Below, piece by piece: positions 51,782-61,145 of a stretch of DNA of 64,000 bases; position 1 is the stretch's first letter, and each line of letters starts with the position of its first letter. The DNA is from Microtetraspora sp. NBRC 13810 (GTDB taxonomy: Bacteria > Actinomycetota > Actinomycetes > Streptosporangiales > Streptosporangiaceae), in assembly GCF_030268685.1 (NCBI RefSeq), contig NZ_BSRQ01000001.1:682001-746000 (forward strand), read 5' to 3'. The translations under genes and the position numbers were made by a program. Below the pieces are notes generated by a model that was not told where the DNA came from, ran no database searches, and saw only the letters and a list, made by a program, of their open reading frames with translations.

Positions 51782-52941
51782 GCGAGCCCGTCACCCCCGT
51801 GTCCAGCATGCCGTCCGCGCCTGCGTCCGCGGCTGTATCCGCATCTGTGTCCGCATCTGTGTCCGCATCTGTGTCCGCTGCGGCGTCCGCGCCTGTGTTC
51901 ACGTCGGTGTTCACGCTGCGGCAGCGGGAGAAGGAGGCGCGGCTGCTGCCCGCCCTGGCCGCGCTCACCGAGCACCACCGGCGCGCCTGCCCGCCTTACC
52001 GTCGGGTGCTCGACGCGATCGGCGCGGCGCCGCCGTGGGACAGGGTGGCCGACCTGCCGTGGCTGCCGGTCCGGCTGTTCAAGACGCACGAGCTGAAGAG
52101 CGTCCCCGACGACCGGGTCTTCCGGGTGCTCACCTCCAGCGGCACCACCGGGCAGCGGCCGAGCCGGATCTTCCTCGACCGCGAGGCGGCCGCCGCGCAG
52201 CCCCGGGCGCTCGCCGCGACCCTGCGCCAGGTGCTCGGCCCGGCGCGGCTGCCGATGCTGATCGTGGACAGCCGCTCGGTGACCAGGCGCCCGACGCTGA
52301 GCGCGCGCGGCGCGGGCGTCCTCGGCATGATGAGCTTCGGCCGCGATCACGCCTTCGCGCTGGACGAGCGGGGCGAGCTCGACCTCGGCGCGGTGCGCGG
52401 GTTCCTGGACCGGCACGGCGGCCGGCCGTACCTCGTCTTCGGGTTCACCTACATGGTCTGGCTGCACCTTTTCGAGCCGGCCCGGCGGCACGGGCTGGAC
52501 CTGTCGTCCGGGGTGCTGATCCACTCGGGCGGATGGAAACGACTGGCCGAGCGGGCGGTGGGCAGCGGGGAGTTCCGGCGGCGGCTCGCCGAGGAGACCG
52601 GGCTGCGCCGGACGCACGACTTCTACGGCATGGTGGAGCAGATCGGCACGGTCTTCCTGGAAGGCCCCGACGGCGGATCGCTCTACTGCCCCGACTTCGC
52701 CGACGTGGTGATCCGCGACCCGGGCACCTGGCAGGAGGCGCCGACCGGCACCCCCGGCCTGATCGAGGTGGTGAGCACGCTGCCCACCTCCTATCCGGGG
52801 CACGTGCTGCTCACCGAGGATCTCGGCGTGGTGCACGGCGTGGACGACGGCGTGTGGCCGGGGAAACGCTTCTCGGTGCTCGGCAGGCTGGCCCGCGCCG
52901 AGGCACGCGGCTGCGGCGACACGTACGGGCGGGCGGCATGA
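51778..52941 (+). CDS. LuxE-like acyl-protein synthetase
   Basis: 387 residues. LuxE proteins activate fatty acids to acyl-AMP and hand the acyl group to LuxC for reduction. The ATP-binding motif VLTSSGTTGQRPSRIFLD (about 120) and the central FGFTYMVWLHLF, HSGGWKRLAE and HDFYGMVEQIGTVF are features of this family. The N-terminus has an unusual Ser-Ala-Ser-Val repeat (about 20-33), coded by a 12-bp tandem repeat. GTGA and ATGA overlaps link it to the ligase and luxC-like genes. Confidence 0.9.
   Translation: MSEPVTPVSSMPSAPASAAVSASVSASVSASVSAAASAPVFTSVFTLRQREKEARLLPALAALTEHHRRACPPYRRVLDAIGAAPPWDRVADLPWLPVRLFKTHELKSVPDDRVFRVLTSSGTTGQRPSRIFLDREAAAAQPRALAATLRQVLGPARLPMLIVDSRSVTRRPTLSARGAGVLGMMSFGRDHAFALDERGELDLGAVRGFLDRHGGRPYLVFGFTYMVWLHLFEPARRHGLDLSSGVLIHSGGWKRLAERAVGSGEFRRRLAEETGLRRTHDFYGMVEQIGTVFLEGPDGGSLYCPDFADVVIRDPGTWQEAPTGTPGLIEVVSTLPTSYPGHVLLTEDLGVVHGVDDGVWPGKRFSVLGRLARAEARGCGDTYGRAA
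51838..51873. repeat. 12-bp in-frame tandem repeat x3 in the luxE-like gene
   Basis: TCCGCATCTGTG three exact copies (51838, 51850, 51862) flanked by degenerate copies, coding Ser-Ala-Ser-Val. A flexible N-terminal extension outside the catalytic domain. Confidence 0.9.
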
Positions 52942-54164
52942 TCGTGCACTCGCGGTTCCCCGAGGGCCGGGCCGGTCTGTCCGTGGGCGCGCTGGTCGAC
53001 GAGGCCGCGGCCGAGCCTCCCGGCGGGCCGCTGGCCGTCGGCGACGAGCGGATCCGCGGCTTCCTCGAAGCGGTCGCCCGGCGGCTGGTCGCCGTCGAGG
53101 TCGCCCGCGCCCATCCCGAACTGGCCGCGCTCGGCTTCTTCCTGCGCCGGGCCGAGATCTCCCGCGCTTTGGACCGGCTGTCCCCCGCCGACGGGCTGCG
53201 GATGCCGCGCGGCCTCGTCTTCCACATCCCGCCCGCCAACGTGGACACCGTCTTCGTCTACTCCTGGGCGCTGTCCGCCCTGGCCGGCAACCACAACGTC
53301 GTACGGCTGTCGCCGCGCGCCGGAGGGGCGGCCATGGCCGTGCTCGGCATCATGCTGGACGCGCTGGCCGACACCCACCCGGCGGTGGCCGCCTCTCAGC
53401 GGATCATCTCCTACGACCGGTCCGACGAGGTGACCGCGCGGCTGTCCCGGGCCTGCGACCTGCGGGTGACGTGGGGCGGCGACGCGGCCGTGCACGACCT
53501 GCGGCGGCATCCGCTGGCCGCGCACGCCCGTGACCTGATCTTCCCGGACCGGTCGTCGTTCTGCGCCATCGCCGCCGCCGCGTGGCTGGCCGCCCCGGGC
53601 GAGACCCGCGAGCGCGCCGTGGAGGGCTTCGTGAACGACGCCTACTGGTTCGACCAGGCCGCCTGCGCCTCCCCGCGGGCCGTCTTCTGGGTCGGCCCGG
53701 CGGACGCCGCCCGCGCGGCCCGCGCCGACTTCACCGCCAGGCTCGCCGACCGGGTCGCCGACCGCCGGCCGATCGACCCGGCGATGGCCGTGGAGAAGCG
53801 CGTCGCCGCGTACGGCCTGGCGGCGGACGGCCTCGCCGACAAGATCACCTTCCATGGCAACGCGCTCGCCGAGATCGACCTGACCGGCCCGGCCGCCCTG
53901 CCCCGGCGCTGGATGGGCGCGGGCACCTTCGCGCACACCCGCATCGACACCCTGGACGACCTGCGCGCCGTGGTCCACCGCAAGGACCAGACCATGACGC
54001 ACTTCGGCTTCGGCCAGGCCGACCTGCACGCCCTGGCGCACGCGCTGGCCGGGCGCGGCCTGGACCGGATGGTGCCGATCGGCTCCGCCCTCACCTTCAA
54101 CGGCGTCTGGGACGGCGTCCACCTGCTGACCGAGTTCACCCGGCTGGTAACGATCACTGGATGA
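52938..54164 (+). CDS. LuxC-like acyl reductase
   Basis: 408 residues, aldehyde-dehydrogenase-fold enzyme that reduces an enzyme-bound acyl group to an aldehyde with NADPH. FHIPPANVDTVFVYSWALSA (about 94), NHNVVRLSPR and the active-site cysteine in WFDQAACASPRAVFWVG (about 244) are typical of LuxC. ATG overlaps the luxE-like stop by 4 nt, so the pair is made in fixed ratio as in bioluminescent bacteria. But luxA, luxB and luxD are absent, so the aldehyde must have another use. It ends the operon. Confidence 0.92.
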   Translation: MIVHSRFPEGRAGLSVGALVDEAAAEPPGGPLAVGDERIRGFLEAVARRLVAVEVARAHPELAALGFFLRRAEISRALDRLSPADGLRMPRGLVFHIPPANVDTVFVYSWALSALAGNHNVVRLSPRAGGAAMAVLGIMLDALADTHPAVAASQRIISYDRSDEVTARLSRACDLRVTWGGDAAVHDLRRHPLAAHARDLIFPDRSSFCAIAAAAWLAAPGETRERAVEGFVNDAYWFDQAACASPRAVFWVGPADAARAARADFTARLADRVADRRPIDPAMAVEKRVAAYGLAADGLADKITFHGNALAEIDLTGPAALPRRWMGAGTFAHTRIDTLDDLRAVVHRKDQTMTHFGFGQADLHALAHALAGRGLDRMVPIGSALTFNGVWDGVHLLTEFTRLVTITG

Positions 54165-54268
54165 GCACACCGTTTCGCCCGATACCAAGGAGGAATGCCG
54201 CCGTGCCGGGAAGGTCCGGGGTGGTATAGCGTTCGGCTGGTTTTCACCGGCTGAAGGGCGGATGTGCG

Positions 54269-54985
54269 ATGTGGCGAGGGGTTCGTGCTGTTCTGGGGAT
54301 CGCGGTGGCGGCGACCCTGGCGTCCACCGTGGCGGCGCCGCCGAGCGCGTCCGCCGCGGCGGGCAAGGCGGCGGCCGTGAACTGCAAGAAGGTCAAGTGC
54401 ATCGCGCTGACCTTCGACGACGGCCCCTCGCCGTACACCGGCGCGCTGCTCGACACGCTGCGCAGCAACAAGGTCAAGGTGACGTTCTTCGTCGTCGGCC
54501 GACAGGTGGAGAAGCGGCCCTCGGTGGTGCGCCGGATGGTCCGCGAAGGGCATGAGGTCGGCAACCACACCTGGGACCACACCCGGCTGACCGACGCGCT
54601 GGACGGGGAGATCGTCTCGGAGCTGTCCAGCACCCAGGAGGCCGTGCACGAGGCGGCGGGGATCCGGCCCAAGCTGATGCGCCCGCCGTTCGGCGCGACG
54701 GACCAGCGGGTGCGGGCGGCGGTGCAGACGGCCGGGCTGCCGCTGGTGCTGTGGACCGGCAGCACCCGGGACTGGGAGCTGCGGAACACGAAGGCGATCA
54801 CCCGGAAGGCGCTCAGCCTGGTCCGGCCCAACGGGGTGATCCTCATGCACGACATCGTCCCCGAGACGGTCAAGGCGATGCCGGGCATCCTGTCCGAGCT
54901 GCGGAAACGGGACTACCACGTGGTCACGGTGTCGTCAGTGCTGGGAGACAGGAAACTGGAGGCCGGCGAGCAGTATCCATCGTGA
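54269..54985 (+). CDS. Secreted polysaccharide deacetylase 1 (NodB fold)
   Basis: 238 residues with an N-terminal signal peptide (MWRGVRAVLGIAVAATLAST, cleaved near SASAAA). The carbohydrate esterase 4 motifs are in order: LTFDDGPSPYTG (metal-binding Asp), GNHTWDHTRLTD (metal His pair), RPPFGATD, LWTGSTRDWEL and ILMHDI. It removes N- or O-acetyl groups from peptidoglycan or a surface glycan. A CKKVKC pair of cysteines stands just before the catalytic core and is conserved in the next gene. Next to the glycan locus it may modify that polymer (inference). Confidence 0.92.
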   Translation: MWRGVRAVLGIAVAATLASTVAAPPSASAAAGKAAAVNCKKVKCIALTFDDGPSPYTGALLDTLRSNKVKVTFFVVGRQVEKRPSVVRRMVREGHEVGNHTWDHTRLTDALDGEIVSELSSTQEAVHEAAGIRPKLMRPPFGATDQRVRAAVQTAGLPLVLWTGSTRDWELRNTKAITRKALSLVRPNGVILMHDIVPETVKAMPGILSELRKRDYHVVTVSSVLGDRKLEAGEQYPS

Positions 54986-55077
54986 CTTCTGGGGCGCATG
55001 TTACGGAATTCACAGGAAGTGGCGATACGGTAGGCCGCTCCGAGTAGTTCCCCCAAGATCACGAGGAGTTTTTCGCG

Positions 55078-55881
55078 ATGGCTCGCCATCAGCGCGCCCG
55101 GCTCACCCTTGCCGTGGCACTCTCGTCCGCCATGCTCGGCCTGGCGGCAGCACCCGCCCAGGCCGGCACCGCCCCTACCCCCGTTCCTTCCAAGGCCCCC
55201 ACGAAGGCGGCGCCCGCGAAGCCGACCCCGGTCGACTGCGCGAAGGTCAAGTGCATCGCGCTGACCTTCGACGACGGCCCCGGCAAGTATGCCGGGACCC
55301 TGCTCGACACCCTCAAGAAGCACAACGCCAAGGCGACCTTCATGCTCGAAGGGCAGTACGTCAAGGCGCGTCCCGCCTTCGCCAAGCGCATGGTGACCGA
55401 GGGACACCAGATCGGCAACCACAGCTACACCCACCCTCACCTGCGCGACCTCGCCCCGTTCGAGATCAGGGAAGAGCTTGAGCGGACCGAGGAGGCCATC
55501 GTCAAGGCCACCGGGCAGCGCTCCAGTGTGATCCGCCCGCCGTACGGCGAGTTCAACGCCGACGTGCAGCAGGTCGCCGCGGACATGAAGATGCCGCTCG
55601 TGCTGTGGAACGGCGGCTCACGCGACTGGGCCACCAAGAACACCGACGCGATCTACAAGGAAGTGCTGCGCAACGCGAAGCGCGACCGCGTCATCCTCAT
55701 GCACGACTGGGTCGAGCAGACCGTGCAGGTCATGCCGAAGCTGCTGACCGAGCTGGAGAAGCAGGGCTACCACATGGTGACGGTCTCCCAGCTTCTCCGC
55801 AACGGCAAGAAGCTGCAGCCGGGCGAGATCTACCCCGACCCGGATGTGAAGCCGAGCGAGCTGGAGTCGCCCGCGTTCTGA
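55078..55881 (+). CDS. Secreted polysaccharide deacetylase 2 (NodB fold)
   Basis: 267 residues, paralogue of the preceding gene. Signal peptide MARHQRARLTLAVALSSAML then AQA, a Pro/Lys linker, CAKVKC, and motifs LTFDDGPGKYAG, GNHSYTHPHLRD, RPPYGEFN, LWNGGSRDWA and ILMHDW. All metal-binding residues are kept. ATG preceded by CACGAGGAG. The two genes are 92 bp apart, and this one ends only 4 bp from the convergent guaA stop. Confidence 0.92.
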   Translation: MARHQRARLTLAVALSSAMLGLAAAPAQAGTAPTPVPSKAPTKAAPAKPTPVDCAKVKCIALTFDDGPGKYAGTLLDTLKKHNAKATFMLEGQYVKARPAFAKRMVTEGHQIGNHSYTHPHLRDLAPFEIREELERTEEAIVKATGQRSSVIRPPYGEFNADVQQVAADMKMPLVLWNGGSRDWATKNTDAIYKEVLRNAKRDRVILMHDWVEQTVQVMPKLLTELEKQGYHMVTVSQLLRNGKKLQPGEIYPDPDVKPSELESPAF

Positions 55882-55885
55882 GGGG

Positions 55886-57436
55886 TCACTCCCACTCGAT
55901 GGTGCCCGGCGGCTTGCTGGTGACGTCGACCACGACCCGGTTGACCTCGCGGACCTCGTTCGTGATCCGGGTGGAGATGCGGGCCAGCACGTCGTAGGGC
56001 ACCTTGGCCCAGTCGGCCGTCATGGCGTCCTCCGAGGTGACCGGCCGCAGCACGATCGGATGGCCGTAGGTGCGGCCGTCACCCTGGACGCCGACCGAGC
56101 GGACGTCCGCGAGGAGCACCACCGGGCACTGCCAGATCTCCCGGTCCAGCCCGGCACGGGACAACTCCTCGCGGGCGATCGCGTCGGCGTCGCGCAGCAG
56201 GTCGAGCCGGTCGCGGGTGACCGCGCCGATGATCCGGATGGCCAGCCCGGGACCGGGGAACGGCTGCCGCCACACCATCGCGGCGGGCAGGCCGAGCTCC
56301 TCGCCCGCGCGGCGCACCTCGTCCTTGAACAGCCAGCGCAGCGGCTCGACCAGCTCGAACTTCAGGTCGTCCGGCAGGCCGCCGACGTTGTGGTGGGACT
56401 TGATGTTGGCCGTGCCGGTGCCGCCGCCGCTCTCCACGACATCCGGGTAGAGGGTGCCCTGCACCAGGAAGTCGGCGGGACCGTCGGCGAGGATCGCGCG
56501 CTGCTCGTCCTCGAAGACGCGGATGAACTCGCGGCCGATGATCTTCCGCTTCTCCTCGGGGTCGGTCACCCCGTCCAGCGCCTTCAGGAAGCGCTCGGCC
56601 GCGTCCACGACGCGCAACCGCACCCCGGTGACCGCCACGAAGTCCCGCTCGACCTGCTCGGCCTCGCCCTTGCGCAGCAGCCCGTGATCGACGAAGACGC
56701 AGGTCAGCCGGTCACCGATGGCCCGCTGCACGATGGCGGCGGCCACCGCGGAGTCGACCCCGCCGGACAGCGCGCAGATCGCCCTGCCGTGCGGGCCGAG
56801 CTGCTCGCGCACCGCCGTGACCGCGTCCTCCACGATGTTGAGCATGGTCCAGGACGGCCGGCAGCCCGCCGCGTCGAGGAAGTGCCTCAGCACCGTCTGG
56901 CCGTGGTCGGAGTGCAACACCTCGGGATGGAACTGCACGCCGTACAACCCCCGGCCCGGGTGCTCGAAGGCGGCGACCGGGGTTTCGCTCGTCGACGCGG
57001 TCACCTCGAAGCCCTCGGGCGCGCTGGCGACGCTGTCACCGTGCGACATCCAGACCCGCTGGGCGACGGGCAGACCGGCGAACAGCACGCCCTCCCGCTC
57101 CACGGTCAGGTCGGTGCCGCCGAACTCGGCCGTCCCCGTCCGCTCGACCCGCCCGCCGAGCGCCTGCGCCATCGCCTGGAAGCCGTAGCAGATGCCGAAC
57201 GTGGGCACCCCGGTCTCGAACAGCCCGGCGGACACCACGGGGGCGCCTTCGGCGTAGACCGACGAGGGACCGCCGGACAGGATGATCGCCTTCGGGTTCT
57301 TGGCCAGCATCTCCTCGACCGGCATCGTCGAGGGGACGATCTCCGAGTAGACGTGGCACTCACGCACCCGGCGGGCGATGAGCTGCGCGTACTGCGCACC
57401 GAAGTCGACGACTAGGACGGTGTCGAACTCAGACAC
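55886..57436 (-). CDS. guaA: GMP synthase (glutamine-hydrolysing)
   Basis: 516 residues from the GTG at 57436 ([20 protein letters not shown]); a TTG at 57451 is possible but less likely. It converts XMP to GMP using ATP and glutamine. The N-terminal glutamine amidotransferase has the nucleophilic Cys in [10 protein letters not shown] (about 80) and HPEV (about 168); the synthetase has the P-loop [12 protein letters not shown] (about 225), and the dimerisation domain ends with [12 protein letters not shown] housekeeping purine gene, single transcription unit. Confidence 0.97.
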   Translation of the reverse strand: MSEFDTVLVVDFGAQYAQLIARRVRECHVYSEIVPSTMPVEEMLAKNPKAIILSGGPSSVYAEGAPVVSAGLFETGVPTFGICYGFQAMAQALGGRVERTGTAEFGGTDLTVEREGVLFAGLPVAQRVWMSHGDSVASAPEGFEVTASTSETPVAAFEHPGRGLYGVQFHPEVLHSDHGQTVLRHFLDAAGCRPSWTMLNIVEDAVTAVREQLGPHGRAICALSGGVDSAVAAAIVQRAIGDRLTCVFVDHGLLRKGEAEQVERDFVAVTGVRLRVVDAAERFLKALDGVTDPEEKRKIIGREFIRVFEDEQRAILADGPADFLVQGTLYPDVVESGGGTGTANIKSHHNVGGLPDDLKFELVEPLRWLFKDEVRRAGEELGLPAAMVWRQPFPGPGLAIRIIGAVTRDRLDLLRDADAIAREELSRAGLDREIWQCPVVLLADVRSVGVQGDGRTYGHPIVLRPVTSEDAMTADWAKVPYDVLARISTRITNEVREVNRVVVDVTSKPPGTIEWE

Positions 57437-57638
57437 CTGAGGACCCCCCAAGGCAGGAACGCGGTTTGACCCAGTCTATCGGCGCGGCCTGCGCCGATGC
57501 CCCGGCGGTGGGCGGCACGGCCGGGGGCGCCCGGCCCGGGTGAGAAACGCCGCGGAAGGGGTAAGCCACCCCGGTTGCCGGGAATGACGCCGGCAGTCGC
57601 CGGATCAGCCGCTCAGCCGCCGGGAGAAGGAGTTCGCC

Positions 57639-58388
57639 GTGAACGGAGTGATCGTCACAGGTGGGGCGTCGGGCATCGGCCGGGCGTGCGCGCTCGCGCT
57701 GGCCGAGTCGGGACGCCTCGTGGCCGTGTGGGACATCGACGAGCCGGGCGCGCTGGGCGTGGCGAAGGAGGCGGGGATGCTGACCCCGCTGCCCACCTTC
57801 GGCATCGGCGTGGACGTCACCGACAGCGCGGCCTTCCCCGCGGCGATCACCGCCACCCGGCAGGCCATCGGCCCCATCGGCGGCCTCGTGCACGCCGCGG
57901 GCGTCGCCGGCCCCTCCACCGTGGACGACCTCACCGACGAGCGCTGGGACGCCGTGCTCAACGTGAACCTGCGCGCCCAGGCCATGCTCACCAGGGCGCT
58001 GCTGCCGGACCTGCGCGCCGCGGACCAGGCGGCCATCGTGGGCATCTCCTCCATCGAGGGGCTGGTCGGCTCCGCGTGGCTGCCCGCCTACTGCTCCTCC
58101 AAGGCCGGCCTGCTCGGCCTGACCCGCTCGATGGCCCAGGAACTCGCCCCCGACGGCATCCGGGTCAACGCCGTCTGCCCCGGTTACATCGACACCCCGC
58201 TGCTCACCAAGGTCGTCGGGGACGACACGGCCTTCCTCGACGCCTTCGCCGCCAAGTCGGTCTTCGGCCGGCTCGGCAGGCCGGAGGAGGTGGCCGCCGC
58301 CGTACGGTTCCTGATGAGCGCGGAGGCGTCGTTCGTCACCGGCGCCCACCTCGTGGTGGACGGCGGGGCCACGGCGGTCGACCGCTGA
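57639..58388 (+). CDS. Short-chain dehydrogenase/reductase
   Basis: 249 residues from the GTG at 57639, with AAGGAG 8 nt before. Classical SDR: VTGGASGIGRACALAL, D41-like acidic residue in WDIDEP suggesting NAD(H) preference, HAAGVAGP, ISSIEG, YCSSK (catalytic Tyr-Lys, about 157) and RVNAVCPGYIDTPLL. The substrate is not recognisable; C-terminal VVDGGATAVDR is typical. It is unrelated in position to the acyl operon SDR, and shares low identity with it. It converges with the glycerophosphodiesterase gene (18-bp gap). Confidence 0.9.
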   Translation: MNGVIVTGGASGIGRACALALAESGRLVAVWDIDEPGALGVAKEAGMLTPLPTFGIGVDVTDSAAFPAAITATRQAIGPIGGLVHAAGVAGPSTVDDLTDERWDAVLNVNLRAQAMLTRALLPDLRAADQAAIVGISSIEGLVGSAWLPAYCSSKAGLLGLTRSMAQELAPDGIRVNAVCPGYIDTPLLTKVVGDDTAFLDAFAAKSVFGRLGRPEEVAAAVRFLMSAEASFVTGAHLVVDGGATAVDR

Positions 58389-58406
58389 ACCGCGGCGCGG
58401 GTGGCT

Positions 58407-59492
58407 TCAGGCGTCGTGCCCGTGGTGCCGCGGGCGGTAGGGCCTGGGCAGCTTGAAGCCGCGCTCGGCCATGACCTTGCGCAGCCGGTCGGGATAGTCG
58501 GTGATGATGCCGTCCACGCCGTCGTCGATCAGCTTGTTCAGCGTCGGCTCGTCGTCGATGGTCCACGGGATCACCTTGAGCCCCATCCGGTGCGCCCGGT
58601 CGACCATCTCCCTGGTCACGTACGGGCGGTAGCCGGGGTCGGTGATCTTACCGTCCTGCGGGGTGCCGTGCACCGGCGAGAACGCGTCCGCGCCGAAGGA
58701 CTTGATCGCCCTCAGCGGGTCGCCGCCGAAGTCGTCGATGTCGATCCCGCCGAGCCACGGGGAGGCGCCCGGCTGCCCGGTCTGCAGGAAGTCGATGTTG
58801 GTCAGCGCCACCAGCGGCAGCCGGGGCTCGACCTGCCCCATCCGGATCAGCGCGCCCCAGTCGAAGCTCTGGATCGTCACCTGCCTCAGCAGCCCGGCCC
58901 GGCGGATCTCCCGGGCCGCGACCTGGACGAACTGCTCACGCGGCGCCGTCTCCTGCGGGGCGCCGGCCTCCACCTTGGTCTCGACGTTCAGCGTCACGTC
59001 CTTGGCGCGGTAGTCCTTGACCAGGTCGAAGACCTCCCGCAGCAGCGGCATCCTGGCGCCGGGGACCGCGCGCTGCCCGGGGAACTGCGGCAGCGTCTGC
59101 GAGCCGCAGTCCATGGTCCTGACCTGCGCCAGGGTCAGCGTGTTGAGGTACTTGCCGACGTAGGGGAACTCCGGGTCCGCGGCGGTGACCGGGGCGGTGT
59201 CTCGGCACTTGGCGCCGTTGATCCGGCGGTCGTGGGTGACGACCGCCTGGCCGTCCTCGGTGATCTGGATGTCCAGCTCCAGGGTGGTCACCCCGAGCTC
59301 CAGCGCGTTCGCGAACGCGGGCAGCGTGGACTCCACCACCAGCCCGATCCCGCCCCGGTGCGCCTGGAGGTCGAGATCACGCTGCCGCCCGTGCCCGCCG
59401 TCCGCCGAGGCCGCCCCCGGCGCCGCGACGACCGCCCCTCCGGCCATGCCCCCGGCCAATATGGCCGCCGCGACCTTCCGCCATGCGCGCAT
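58407..59492 (-). CDS. Secreted glycerophosphodiester phosphodiesterase
   Basis: 361 residues from the ATG at 59492. Signal peptide RAWRKVAAAILAGGMAGGAVV, cleavage near ASA. The GDPD TIM barrel opens with LQAHRGG (catalytic His), VESTLPAFANALELGVTTLE and LDIQITEDGQAVVTHD (second His, metal ligands), and ends with KVIPWTIDDEPTLNKLIDDG. Exported GDPDs release glycerol 3-phosphate from phospholipid head groups or teichoic-acid chains, which fits a strain making a TagF-type polymer. Stand-alone gene. Confidence 0.92.
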   Translation of the reverse strand: MRAWRKVAAAILAGGMAGGAVVAAPGAASADGGHGRQRDLDLQAHRGGIGLVVESTLPAFANALELGVTTLELDIQITEDGQAVVTHDRRINGAKCRDTAPVTAADPEFPYVGKYLNTLTLAQVRTMDCGSQTLPQFPGQRAVPGARMPLLREVFDLVKDYRAKDVTLNVETKVEAGAPQETAPREQFVQVAAREIRRAGLLRQVTIQSFDWGALIRMGQVEPRLPLVALTNIDFLQTGQPGASPWLGGIDIDDFGGDPLRAIKSFGADAFSPVHGTPQDGKITDPGYRPYVTREMVDRAHRMGLKVIPWTIDDEPTLNKLIDDGVDGIITDYPDRLRKVMAERGFKLPRPYRPRHHGHDA

Positions 59493-59642
59493 CCGCTGTC
59501 CGCCCTTACCCGTAGCCGTCGTCACCGGCCGGAGAGGACCACCGGCCCGCCGCCCAAGATCCGTGAGCGGCGCGACCGGCGAACGTATGCGAGTTGATCG
59601 CGAGGCGAAGGTTGGATGAGCAACAGCCCCCGGCCGCGGCGG

Positions 59643-61136
59643 CTACAGGACGCGGTCCAGCAGGCCGAGCGGCGGGGAGCCCAGGTCGAGCATGGCCTTG
59701 TGGAAGCGCTGCAGGGTGAACCCGGTCCCCCAGGCGGCCTTGGCCTCCTCGCGCAGGTCCATGATGGCGAGCTTGCCCCAGGTGTAACGACCGTAGGTGG
59801 GGTCGTAGGTCGCCCGGCCGGCCTCGGCGAGCGCGGCGGGCCCGGCCAGGTGGGTGTCCGCGGCGAACCTCGCGGCGCCGTCCCGCACGGTCATCGCGCC
59901 GGTGTGCACGCCGATCGCGCAGGCCAGCCGGGTCACCCGGACCAGCGCCTCCAGCCAGACGCCGATCTCGAACCGCGGGTCGCCGGCCTCGAAGCCCTCC
60001 TCGACGCACAGCTCCTCGGCATAGTGCGCCCAGCCCTCGATGAACGCCGACGACTGCAGGATGCGCCGCACGTCGGTGGGCGCCTGGCGCAGGGCGCGGC
60101 CGTGCGAGAAGTGGCCGGGCGCGACCTCGTGCACGGTGATGCCGGGCAGGGTGGTGGCGCTGAAGACCTCCAGCCACTCCTCCGCGTCACGCTCGGGCCA
60201 GGACGGGTCGGGCGGGGTGATGTGGTACCACGACGGCCCCTCGGGCTCGCCCGGGGAGGCCCAGCTCATCATGGCCATCGCCCAGCGCCGCGACTCGGGC
60301 GCCAGGCCGACCCGGCACTCGCCGTCGTGGTAGGGCACGAGATCGCGCTCCCTGGTGAAGGCGATCGCCTTCTCGGTCCAGTGCCGGGCGGTGTCGATCA
60401 CGCCGTCCGCGTCGGGGTGGTCGCGCACCAGCTCGCGGGCGACGTCGAGGGGCGGCTCGGCCGGCCTGCCGTACCGGGCGCAGGCGTCGGCGAGCCGGGC
60501 CAGCAGGCGGTCCCGCTCGGCGTCGGCGCGCTCGGCCAGGCGGCCGAGGTCGACGGGCAGGCCGTCGCCCGCGCTCATCAGCGCGGCCAGCGCCTCGCCG
60601 CCGAGCGCGGCCTCCGGCGCGCCCTCCTTCGCGGCCCGCTCGACGTGCCCGACCAGCCGGGCGTGCGCCTTCAGCGCGGCCTCGTCGGTGACGCCCGCGG
60701 CCAGCCCGCGCGTGGCGCCGAGCAGCGCCGTCGCGACCGGCGCGCTCAGCCGGTCGAGGGAGGCGATCGAGCCGTCGATGGCCTCCGGCCACCGGGCGAG
60801 GTGGGACCGCCGGGCCTCGGCGCGCTCGGCCTCCGGCGCGTACTCCCGGTCGTAGCAGGCCGCGTCCAGGTTGCCGAGGTGGTCAAGGAGGTTGCTCCGG
60901 TGCAGTTCGAGGTCGCCGAAGCTGACCTTCAGCGCCTGCTCGAAGACCTGGAGGTGGGCCGCGTCGTAGGCGTCCTGCGGCAGGGACCCCGTGCCCAGCG
61001 CGGCCACGCCCGCGCGCACGCCGTCCGGTGAGAGGTCCTGGACCTCTCCGTCGTACTCGTGCCGCCCCGCGGCCTCCCTGACCTCGGCCACGATCAGGTC
61101 GCAGACCGCGCGCAGCCGCCCCTCGAGTTCGCTCAT
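59643..61136 (-). CDS. DUF885 family putative metallopeptidase
   Basis: 497 residues. The zinc-site-like motif ITVHEVAPGHFSHG (about 325) and the following AFIEGWAHYAEELC (about 360) are the hallmark of DUF885 proteins, which resemble thermolysin-like or M32 peptidases. No signal peptide: cytoplasmic. There are helical arginine/glutamate-rich stretches at the N-terminus. Substrate unknown. ATG start; a 9-bp gap separates it from the upstream PLP decarboxylase gene, so the pair is likely an operon. Confidence 0.88.
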   Translation of the reverse strand: MSELEGRLRAVCDLIVAEVREAAGRHEYDGEVQDLSPDGVRAGVAALGTGSLPQDAYDAAHLQVFEQALKVSFGDLELHRSNLLDHLGNLDAACYDREYAPEAERAEARRSHLARWPEAIDGSIASLDRLSAPVATALLGATRGLAAGVTDEAALKAHARLVGHVERAAKEGAPEAALGGEALAALMSAGDGLPVDLGRLAERADAERDRLLARLADACARYGRPAEPPLDVARELVRDHPDADGVIDTARHWTEKAIAFTRERDLVPYHDGECRVGLAPESRRWAMAMMSWASPGEPEGPSWYHITPPDPSWPERDAEEWLEVFSATTLPGITVHEVAPGHFSHGRALRQAPTDVRRILQSSAFIEGWAHYAEELCVEEGFEAGDPRFEIGVWLEALVRVTRLACAIGVHTGAMTVRDGAARFAADTHLAGPAALAEAGRATYDPTYGRYTWGKLAIMDLREEAKAAWGTGFTLQRFHKAMLDLGSPPLGLLDRVL

Positions 61137-61145
61137 TGACGCACG

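Noticed and set aside
49350-54164. Bioluminescence (lux) operon
   Set aside because: Only LuxC- and LuxE-like proteins are present; luciferase subunits, thioesterase and flavin reductase are missing, so light production is not supported.
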